In this document: positions 1 to 4,653 of the stretch, one piece after another
Numbering within the stretch: the first letter of the stretch is position 1
Layout of the letters: every line of letters begins with the position of its first letter
NCBI GenBank assembly: GCA_910585795.1
Contig: CAJUFV010000067.1
Coordinates: forward strand, 1 to 5,024
Direction: 5' to 3'
Length of the DNA stretch: 5,024 bases
Source: an uncultured Clostridia bacterium
Lineage (GTDB): Bacteria > Bacillota > Clostridia > UBA1381
Position numbers and translations under genes: made by a program
Notes under the pieces: model-generated
Told to the model about the DNA's origin: nothing
The model's input: the letters and a program-made list of their open reading frames with translations, nothing else
The model's database searches: none

Positions 1-508
1 AATTATAGAAATTCAGCCATTTCATGACCTCATATATAACTTTATCTTTTTTCCGATAAATCGTAGCCCTGTCCATATTAGAATCTACCGATGTCTTTAA
101 TGCTCCCTTTTCATATTTATAAAGCGATTCAATAATCTCCTTATACTCCGGCTTCATCTCCTGCAATATATACTCAATATCGGAATTTTCAGCCGCAATG
201 TCACTTATCTGTTCTTCAATAATAAGTATCTCCGCATTCACCCCTTCCAGACTTTTTTCCAAAACCAGAAAAGCCTTGTCCACAGCCTTTTCCTGCGGAG
301 ATACTTTCACGCCGCCCAAACTCCCGCCTATTACGTCATAGCTTACCGCCGTATAATTATCCTCTAATTTTATAACCGAATTATTAATCTTATTTTCAAG
401 GTCAGCTTTTCTTTTCTCATAGACTTCCAGCCTATATTTTAATCCTCTGATAACCCTAATGCCGTCATAATACTTTTTCACTTTTTCTTCCGCTTCATTA
501 AAAGTCAT
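1..508 (-). CDS. Putative phage late-gene transcription regulator (RinA/ArpU/sigma-like), 3' end cut by window edge
   Basis: An ATG at 508-506 opens a frame of 169 codons with no stop up to the left edge, so the C-terminus is missing. The start is set by a strong AGGAGG eight bases upstream, in GAGGAGGGCGCAAATATG. The N-terminal third is charged and helical (MTFNEAEEKVKKYYDGIRVI, then a KRKADLENKI stretch). A glycine-rich GGSLGGVKVSP segment lies around residue 70. The last part reads EYKEIIESLY, then a segment ending NMDRATIYRKKDKVIYEV, which looks like a helix-turn-helix. This layout and the position right after the antirepressor match phage late-transcription activators of the RinA/ArpU type, which resemble sigma region 4. 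The family call is from pattern memory and is moderate; that a real gene is here is near certain. Its ribosome binding site lies in one arm of a long RNA hairpin (513-584), suggesting translational control. Confidence 0.75.
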   Translation of the reverse strand, partial: MTFNEAEEKVKKYYDGIRVIRGLKYRLEVYEKRKADLENKINNSVIKLEDNYTAVSYDVIGGSLGGVKVSPQEKAVDKAFLVLEKSLEGVNAEILIIEEQISDIAAENSDIEYILQEMKPEYKEIIESLYKYEKGALKTSVDSNMDRATIYRKKDKVIYEVMKWLNFYN

Positions 509-510
509 AT

Positions 511-539
511 TTGCGCCCTCCTCAAAAATGTGCTATAAT
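511..539 (+). promoter_or_regulatory. Possible plus-strand sigma-A promoter with perfect extended -10
   Basis: The plus strand has TTGCGC (511-516), a 17-base spacer, and TATAAT (534-539) preceded by TG one base upstream, giving TGCTATAAT. The -10 and its extension fit the consensus fully; the -35 keeps only TTG. Predicted transcription starts near 546 and runs antisense to the leader of the late-regulator-like gene. A terminator-like hairpin lies about 50 bases downstream. No plus-strand gene follows, so the product would be a short RNA. Confidence 0.35.
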
Positions 540-584
540 AACAGTAGTAAATAGATTGTTATTATTCATTTTCAAGAGGGGCGC
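513..584 (-). promoter_or_regulatory. Long 5'-UTR hairpin sequestering the ribosome binding site of the late-regulator-like gene
   Basis: In minus-strand RNA, bases 584-567 (GCGCCCCUCUUGAAAAUG) face bases 530-513 (CAUUUUUGAGGAGGGCGC). Of 18 positions, 14 are Watson-Crick pairs, 3 are G-U wobbles and one is a C-A mismatch. Inside this is a perfect 9-bp stem, AUAAUAACA (565-557) with UGUUAUUAU (543-535), closing a 13-nt loop. Only a small internal loop (A opposite AGCA) separates the two stems. The GAGGAGG ribosome binding site of the gene starting at 508 lies in the descending arm and is almost wholly paired. The three wobbles would be A-C mismatches in plus-strand RNA, so the structure favours the minus-strand transcript. 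No U-tract follows the arm, so it is not a simple terminator. The structure is read from the sequence; the control role is inferred. Confidence 0.6.
535..543 (-). promoter_or_regulatory. Possible extended -10 promoter for the late-regulator-like gene
   Basis: The minus strand reads TGTTATTAT, an extended -10 (TG-n-TATTAT) about 27 bases upstream of the start codon at 508. No good -35 exists at 17 bases (AATAAC); TTGAAA lies too far upstream (29 bases). A transcript from here would begin near 528 and lack the ascending arm of the hairpin, leaving the ribosome binding site free. This AT-rich match could be chance. Confidence 0.28.
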
Positions 585-597
585 ATGCTCCTTTTTT
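574..597 (+). terminator. Weak intrinsic terminator, plus strand
   Basis: AAGAGGGGC (574-582) pairs with GCTCCTTTT (587-595) around a GCAT tetraloop, with two G-U pairs, and the T run extends to 597. The core is a 5-bp GC-rich stem followed by six Ts. The wobble positions would be mismatches in minus-strand RNA and no T run follows on that side, so it is oriented for plus-strand transcripts. It would end an RNA from the promoter at 511-539. The core stem is short. Confidence 0.35.
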
Positions 598-605
598 ATT
601 GCGCC

Positions 606-1412
606 TTATCCAATATTTTGTTTTCTTTCTATAACCGGAAGAATATCATTTTTCTTTAACAGCTCATAAATAAACAATCTGCCTTTCTGCGTCCATTTTG
701 TCCGCATAATAACATCCGGAGAGCCGTCCGAACGTGTAATACTTACCGTTTCAGAACTTGTATACCCCTTGTCATGATACTTTCTGTAAAGCAGCCATTG
801 ACTGCCCTGTTTATACTGTACACATCTTTCCGCAAGAATTTTATTCATCTGTCTTGCGCTCATTCCGTAATCTTTGGCTATCTGATTAATATTTACAAGA
901 GCCTTGCTCTGTAAAATAGTATCCGTATAATCCGCTTTCGGCTTTAACTCTCCAATAAGCTGTAACTGCTGTTTGTTCGTAACCTCTAAAGTTTTTATTT
1001 TTTCTCTTTCTTCTTTAAGTTCTGTCAAAAGCTTTATTCCAAAATCCGGATTTTTCAACACCTGTTCTATCGTATCGTCTGTCATATATGCTCCATGTTT
1101 TCGGATTGTCGGAAGCACCTCGCTTGTTACCCATTTTCGGAATGGTTTTGCTTCTTCCTTGTCAGAACGGAGTATTACATTATAAAGTCCGCTCTCGTTG
1201 ACAACATATGTATTCTGCTCTCTGCCTAGCTTATCGGTGACCGTAATTTGATTACGCTCATCTTCATCAAGCCTTTGAGCAACTTTCCCAACTTGTGAAG
1301 TATCCATATCCAGCACACCACAAACATCTTTCAGCACCCACCAAGTAACCCCGTCTTTTTCAACAGTTCTTACCTCGCTGCCTCTATAATCAAAAATTTG
1401 TAATTTTTCCAT
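606..1412 (-). CDS. Phage antirepressor, Bro-N domain plus KilAC/ANT C-terminal domain
   Basis: This 268-residue protein has a Bro-N domain at about residues 1-105. Its hallmarks are VTWWVLKDVCGVLDM near the start, DEDERNQ at 50-55, YVVNESGLYNVILRS at 69-83, and KPFRKWVTSEVLPTIRKHG at 89-107. A charged helical linker (about 125-155) follows. Then comes a KilAC-type domain from the PKADYTDTI motif (158-166) through a helix-turn-helix-like NINQIAKDYGMSARQMNKIL to WTQKGRLFIYELL near the end. Length and order are typical of phage antirepressors, which are thought to bind DNA or inactivate the prophage repressor and so favour lytic growth. The start is firm: GGGAGGT lies upstream, and the ATG overlaps the stop of the preceding remnant reading frame as TAATG. 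The gene looks intact. The cognate repressor is not in this window. Confidence 0.95.
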   Translation of the reverse strand: MEKLQIFDYRGSEVRTVEKDGVTWWVLKDVCGVLDMDTSQVGKVAQRLDEDERNQITVTDKLGREQNTYVVNESGLYNVILRSDKEEAKPFRKWVTSEVLPTIRKHGAYMTDDTIEQVLKNPDFGIKLLTELKEEREKIKTLEVTNKQQLQLIGELKPKADYTDTILQSKALVNINQIAKDYGMSARQMNKILAERCVQYKQGSQWLLYRKYHDKGYTSSETVSITRSDGSPDVIMRTKWTQKGRLFIYELLKKNDILPVIERKQNIG

Positions 1413-1619
1413 TACTTTTTACCTCCCTTTTTCAACTCTGCTTTAGCCGCTTTCATCCCCTGCGCATATCCCAAAACAAAACCATTACTTATTGAACTAA
1501 AATAACCTGCACTATTATTCAATATTTCATTAAAATCTGACACATCAAGGTCATACGTACTTTAATATCATATAGTTTAACTTTTCAAAATTACTAATTT
1601 CCTAATCACATTTTTCCAT
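1412..1619 (-). pseudogene. Decayed small phage gene (about 68 residues originally), with an in-frame stop and a frameshift
   Basis: An ATG at 1619-1617 has a good GAGG site eight bases upstream and sits 10 bases after the stop of the PAPS-reductase-like gene, as a real operon gene would. It reads MEKCD, hits TAG (1604-1602), then continues open as EISNFEKLNYMILKY before TGA at 1553. One frame over, the sequence is open from 1561 to 1412 and reads YDLDVSDFNEILNN, later GFVLGYAQGMKAAKAELKKG, ending with TAA at 1414-1412. Ignoring one base near 1556 joins the two halves into a coherent small acidic-then-basic protein. That tail style is common in small phage proteins. Alternatively only the last 43 codons are used, from GTG at 1543, but no ribosome binding site precedes it. 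The tail supplies the GGGAGGT site for the antirepressor, which may explain why it persists. Function unknown. Confidence 0.5.
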
Positions 1620-1629
1620 CTGCACTGCC

Positions 1630-2502
1630 TCAAATAAAACTTATCTGTCCGTCAAGCCGGTTATTATCCTTTTTAACTTTTTGAATCCACCAATTATAAA
1701 CATCTGAACCTGTTTTCCATGTTCGGGCCTCGTTTCCCTTTTCCCGTCTTTCTTTAAGCATTCTCTCAAAACTCCGAATATAATTTTCTTTATACTTTGG
1801 ATATCTTTTTAATCCTTCCGTCTGTTTTGCCGACATAGGGCAGCCTATGCACCCAACTCTTTTGTAACCGCATTGATATAACGGATTAGATTTACAGCCA
1901 TAAAAATTTAAAAATTCCCAGACTTCCTCATCCGTCCAGTCTATTATTGGATTCACCGCCCATTTCCCCTTTATCTTACAGTTTTCGACCGCCTTCCGAT
2001 TTTCTGTATTATCAGCATTCAGAATAACTCTGGTTTTTATACTGTTTGTTACAAGTTCCAATGATGTTCGTTTTCTTCTTTTAATACTTTCCGCCCACCG
2101 GACTCCGGTCGAGATAAACCTTTCTTTTCCTCCCCGCTCCTTTAATTCCGAACAGCAAAATCTTTCTATTCTTGTCGGTGGCATGCCTTTTTTTACTATA
2201 AGCTGCCACATAGACAATTCAGGATAACTAATTTGTATATTCGGTATATTTCTTATGTACCTTACTGTTTCCGGCGTGTCTACTGTCGTATGATTATGCA
2301 CCAAATCAAACGGTACTCCCGATAACTCAAACAGTATTCTCAAAACATCGCTGTCTTTTCCTCCGCTGTAACAGACATAATACGGTCTGTCCATAAATCC
2401 ATTACTTACAGGTTCAAATGCTTTTATTCTCTCAATGGCAATTTTTTCTTTGTCAATCAGCCTGACCGCACTGTCTGAATCTATTTTTAATTCTCTAATC
2501 AT
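1630..2502 (-). CDS. Phage PAPS reductase-like protein (adenine nucleotide alpha-hydrolase/PP-loop family)
   Basis: This 290-residue protein carries the PP-loop YYVCYSGGKDSDV, with SGGKDS at residues 46-51, the signature of ATP-pyrophosphatases that adenylate a substrate. Further family motifs are HNHTTVDTPETV (69-80), RFCCSELKE (114-122), GVRWAES followed by KR (133-142), and NPIIDWTDEEVW (184-195). A cysteine cluster (C203, C211, C218 and C221, in GYKRVGCIGCPMS) probably binds zinc or an Fe-S cluster. Phages often carry this family; the true substrate is generally unknown. It is related to CysH and to DndC, which acts in DNA phosphorothioation, but no dnd partners are visible. The ATG at 2502 has AGGAG about 10 bases upstream, inside the end of the microprotein gene at 2509-2583. 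The gene is intact. Family is certain; a role in modifying phage nucleic acid or in host sulfur metabolism is conjecture. Confidence 0.93.
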   Translation of the reverse strand: MIRELKIDSDSAVRLIDKEKIAIERIKAFEPVSNGFMDRPYYVCYSGGKDSDVLRILFELSGVPFDLVHNHTTVDTPETVRYIRNIPNIQISYPELSMWQLIVKKGMPPTRIERFCCSELKERGGKERFISTGVRWAESIKRRKRTSLELVTNSIKTRVILNADNTENRKAVENCKIKGKWAVNPIIDWTDEEVWEFLNFYGCKSNPLYQCGYKRVGCIGCPMSAKQTEGLKRYPKYKENYIRSFERMLKERREKGNEARTWKTGSDVYNWWIQKVKKDNNRLDGQISFI

Positions 2503-2508
2503 TTTCCA

Positions 2509-2583
2509 TTATCTCCTATTTAGTCTAAACCAAAACACAAACACAAAAACCATTCCAACGGTAATCCAGTCCGTTTCAGCCAT
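2509..2583 (-). CDS. Putative 24-residue hydrophobic microprotein
   Basis: An ATG at 2583-2581 overlaps the stop of the upstream gene as ATGGCTGA and runs 24 codons to TAA at 2511-2509. The peptide has an acidic start (MAETDW), a hydrophobic run ITVGMVFVFVFWF (residues 7-19) and a basic end (RLNRR). This would fit a short membrane-inserted helix with its C-terminus inside by the positive-inside rule. The run of 13-14 residues is short for a full membrane span. A weak GGAAG precedes the ATG, and the overlap suggests coupled translation. It exactly fills the gap between two genes and carries the ribosome binding site of the next one. Tiny membrane proteins in such gaps are common in phage operons, but no specific family is recognised. 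Confidence 0.5.
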   Translation of the reverse strand: MAETDWITVGMVFVFVFWFRLNRR

Positions 2584-2887
2584 AAATCACGCTTCCGCCA
2601 TTTCCGCGCCTCACAAAATCATCATACAGCGCCGAGGTTCTGTAATTCTTTCCCCTCAGAACAACAAATTTATCATACTTTTTTTCAGCGGTATATTCCA
2701 TACCTCCATATTTAACCTTGTCCCCGACCTTAATATTCCTCTTAATCCTGTTCAATTCATTTATGTACCGTTCGGAATCCGTTTTGAACCTGCTGTTTTC
2801 AAGGTTTTTTGCAAAATAAATATTTCCTTTGCGGACATATTTATTATTAACAAAATTTATAACAGAACTTTCCTTTGTTATTACCAT
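2576..2887 (-). CDS. Small phage protein of unknown function with a predicted C-terminal beta-barrel-like domain
   Basis: The best start is the ATG at 2887, with GGAGG seven bases upstream (GGAGGAATAAATATG). A TTG start 11 codons earlier (2920) has no such support. The 103-residue product has a mixed N-terminal part (MVITKESSVINFVNNKYV), a charged helix (DSERYINELNRIKRN, 37-51), and a C-terminal part that alternates short strands and turns: IKVGDKVKYGGMEYTAEKKY, then KFVVLRGKNYRTSALYDDFV. The 'VGDKV' opening and the 'KYDKFVVL..GKNYRTSALYDD' ending recall a small SH3-like barrel found in many Clostridia phage proteins of unknown role. That resemblance is from memory and needs a profile search. 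It lies 44 bases after the preceding gene, and its stop overlaps the microprotein start. No catalytic motif is visible. Confidence 0.85.
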   Translation of the reverse strand: MVITKESSVINFVNNKYVRKGNIYFAKNLENSRFKTDSERYINELNRIKRNIKVGDKVKYGGMEYTAEKKYDKFVVLRGKNYRTSALYDDFVRRGNGGSVIYG

Positions 2888-2931
2888 ATTTATTCCTCCG
2901 CACTGTAATACTGATACCAACCCTCACTGCG

Positions 2932-3303
2932 CTATATATCCGTTTCAGCGTCAAAAAGCGAACGCTGCGGATTTTCTATTTCTTTTATAAAATAGCTTCC
3001 GTCCGCCGACACCAGCTCATATTTACCGTCAATTTTCCCTGTTTTTTCGTCTTTTATCTGTATTGTTGATGTTACCTTATGTTCAAAAGCGGGATTGACG
3101 TATTCTCTTGTTTCCTTTCCAAAAATACCGCTTCCAAGCTCTAAAACGTCATGGTTTAAAAATATTTTCAGTTCCAGATTTATTTTTCCGCTGTCGCTCC
3201 CCTTGCTCTGCATTGTAAAAAGAGTTTTTTTCATCACAGCGTTAAAATTTTCCCTTAATTCACAAAATATATTGTCCGTTATCAAAAGCTCATATGTTTT
3301 CAT
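2932..3303 (-). CDS. Conserved-looking phage protein of unknown function, in the replication operon
   Basis: The ATG at 3303 follows AGGAGG by nine bases and overlaps the end of the RusA-like gene by 14 bases, so it is preferred over the upstream ATG at 3363, which lies deep inside that gene. The product is 123 residues. It starts with a helix (IFCELRENFNAVMKKTLFTM, 12-31), continues with alternating strands (INLELKIFL, then HKVTSTIQIKDEKTGKIDGK), and ends with an acidic FIKEIENPQRSLFDAETDI tail. This helix-then-beta layout, with a strand-turn-strand ending in an 'SLFD' tail, resembles small proteins next to replication genes in Firmicute phages, some loosely labelled replication terminator protein. 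The label is uncertain and should not be read as function. No cysteines, metal site or nucleotide-binding motif stands out. Co-transcription with the helicase loader and resolvase suggests a role in phage DNA replication. Confidence 0.85.
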   Translation of the reverse strand: MKTYELLITDNIFCELRENFNAVMKKTLFTMQSKGSDSGKINLELKIFLNHDVLELGSGIFGKETREYVNPAFEHKVTSTIQIKDEKTGKIDGKYELVSADGSYFIKEIENPQRSLFDAETDI

Positions 3304-3742
3304 TTCCGTTATCCTCCTGTAATGACAGACATACCCCCGGCGTATCGCCGTAATACTTTTCAACCGTCAGCGATATTACCTGCTTATCGTCTTCATAAGC
3401 TATTCCGTTCAGACTGTCCAGAATTATTTTTGCTATATTATCGCAGTCCGGCTTTTTCGCCGGACGTATTATATTTGCTTTCATTTTCTCCTTTTTTGTC
3501 TTACATGCACTTTTAGGTATGTCAAAATAAACTTTTATATTCGCTTTTATCTGTCCCGTCAAATTTGGCTGTCCATACTTCCGCTGAAAAACCAGTCTTA
3601 CATAATTTTCATACTCAACTGTTTTTTTCGGCGTATAAGCAAATCCTTTTCCAAACTTAGGTCTCTGTTTTCCCATAGGCCTGCCCGGTATCTCCAACAC
3701 ATACTGTTTTTTATTCAAACTCAAATCTCCGTCGATTTTCAT
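3290..3742 (-). CDS. rusA: RusA-type Holliday junction resolvase
   Basis: RusA enzymes are dimeric, metal-dependent nucleases that cut four-way DNA junctions. Here the N-terminal strand YVLEIPGRPMGKQRPK is followed by the catalytic motif PDCDNIAKIILDSLNG, then YEDDKQV. From the ATG at 3742 (150 residues) the acidic residues are D99, D101 and D118/D119, with K105 after them, matching the Asp-X-Asp, Lys and final Asp of E. coli RusA. I chose this ATG because GGGAGGG lies about nine bases upstream and the family's first strand begins soon after. An in-frame ATG at 3832, two bases after the helicase loader's stop, would add 30 residues (MSCKLGNITEMDTCWYIAKK and on) unlike RusA; a weaker GAGGG precedes it. 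The gene ends inside the next one. It probably resolves branched DNA from phage replication or recombination before packaging. Confidence 0.93.
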   Translation of the reverse strand: MKIDGDLSLNKKQYVLEIPGRPMGKQRPKFGKGFAYTPKKTVEYENYVRLVFQRKYGQPNLTGQIKANIKVYFDIPKSACKTKKEKMKANIIRPAKKPDCDNIAKIILDSLNGIAYEDDKQVISLTVEKYYGDTPGVCLSLQEDNGNENI

Positions 3743-3834
3743 TTCATGTTCCCTCCCAAAACTCCGCAAAATCTTTTTTGCTATATACCAACAGGTATCC
3801 ATTTCAGTAATATTTCCAAGCTTACAGCTCATTT

Positions 3835-4653
3835 TTATAAAATCCCTCTAAATCGGTAATTCAGGTGAATATCTTTTTTTATAACAACAATGTTTTTTCC
3901 ACACATTTCTATAATCCTTCCTCCAAGCGCCTCGTCGATATTTATAATATCAAACGGCGTATATTCGCTTGAAAACAATGTCGGCAGACCTTTTAAACAG
4001 CGGTAATTCACAATATCCATCATAATCCTCACATCATTCTGATTAACTTCTCCCGAATATGTTTTCGCCGATTTAAACAAATCGTCAATCAGCAAAACCC
4101 TGACATTTTTGTAATCATTCATCAGCCTGCCGAAATCATCTGCTGTATCACTCAGCCGATTCAGATTTTTAAGTTCAGTTATTTTTTCTATGTACGGCAT
4201 ATATCTAACGGCTATATTACGTTTCATAAGCTCGTTGGCTACAGCAACAGTCAAGTGTGTTTTTCCCGCTCCGCTCTGACCAAAAAAGCCTATACCAGCT
4301 CCTTTTTCATCATTTTCGTCAAACTCCTTAACATATTTAACGGCAGTGTTTTTCATTTTTTCTGCTTCCGCATTCGTAGTTTTATAGTTTTCAAAGGTTT
4401 TGCTTTTAAACGCCTCCGATATACCGCACCGATTTAGAACAGCCATGCTTTTTTTCGCTTCAAGGCATTTGCATGGTTTCGCGCTTCTTGTTTCGGCATT
4501 ATATAAATATCCTGTATCCCTGCATATATCACACTCATAGTTTTCCGAGACGCCTGTTGAATTCTTCCTCGGAAATTTGTCCAAGTACTCCCCTATTTTT
4601 AAAGCTCTTTCCATTGGAGACATTTTCAGCAATTCCTCCCGCGCATACGGCAT
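3835..4653 (-). CDS. dnaC: DnaC-type replicative helicase loader (AAA+ ATPase)
   Basis: This 272-residue protein has a Cys4 zinc-ribbon-like N-terminal part (ECDICRDTGYL with C41 and C44, then PCKC with C61 and C63). A DnaC/IstB-type AAA+ domain follows. Walker A is GQSGAGKTHL (residues 125-134), Walker B is VRVLLIDDLF (184-193), the sensor-1 region is GLPTLFSSEYTP (222-233), and a likely arginine finger is R246 in ALGGRIIEM. The loader would place the replicative helicase on the phage origin together with the DnaD-like protein encoded upstream. The ATG at 4653 has AGGGTGAGG just before it. An internal ATG at 4623 also has GGGAGG 11 bases upstream and would drop ten residues. Both lie inside the upstream gene, so the overlap is 81-119 bases and translation is probably coupled. 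The gene ends two bases before a possible RusA start. Confidence 0.95.
   Translation of the reverse strand: MPYAREELLKMSPMERALKIGEYLDKFPRKNSTGVSENYECDICRDTGYLYNAETRSAKPCKCLEAKKSMAVLNRCGISEAFKSKTFENYKTTNAEAEKMKNTAVKYVKEFDENDEKGAGIGFFGQSGAGKTHLTVAVANELMKRNIAVRYMPYIEKITELKNLNRLSDTADDFGRLMNDYKNVRVLLIDDLFKSAKTYSGEVNQNDVRIMMDIVNYRCLKGLPTLFSSEYTPFDIINIDEALGGRIIEMCGKNIVVIKKDIHLNYRFRGIL

Noticed and set aside
513..584. The long palindrome as a transposon end, MITE or attachment site
   Set aside because: There is no flanking target duplication and no second copy in the window, and the wobble pattern and ribosome binding site in one arm fit an RNA leader better.
1562..1588. Promoter-like TTGAAA, 15 bases, then TG-A-TATTAA on the minus strand upstream of the antirepressor
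   Set aside because: The spacer is short and the -10 matches only four of six bases. In such AT-rich sequence this is expected by chance, and the antirepressor is well explained by operon read-through with coupled translation. It remains a weak possibility.
1602..1604. TAG in the broken gene as a sign of stop-codon reassignment (TAG read as glutamine), as in some gut phages
   Set aside because: No other gene in the window contains an internal TAG, the 123-residue gene ends in TAG as a normal stop, and a frameshift is also needed here, so simple decay fits better.
1594..1619. The start of the broken gene resembles the start region of the PAPS-reductase-like gene (both begin ATGGAAAA and share a nearby ATTAG)
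   Set aside because: The similarity covers about 20 bases with several gaps in AT-rich sequence. It may be a tiny duplication but is too short to separate from chance.
2435..2908. Plus-strand open frame of 157 codons
   Set aside because: It lies opposite the PAPS-reductase-like gene start, the microprotein and the 103-residue gene, which have good ribosome binding sites and family-like sequence. It reads as low-complexity hydrophobic sequence and is a shadow. The other plus-strand frames were rejected for the same reason.
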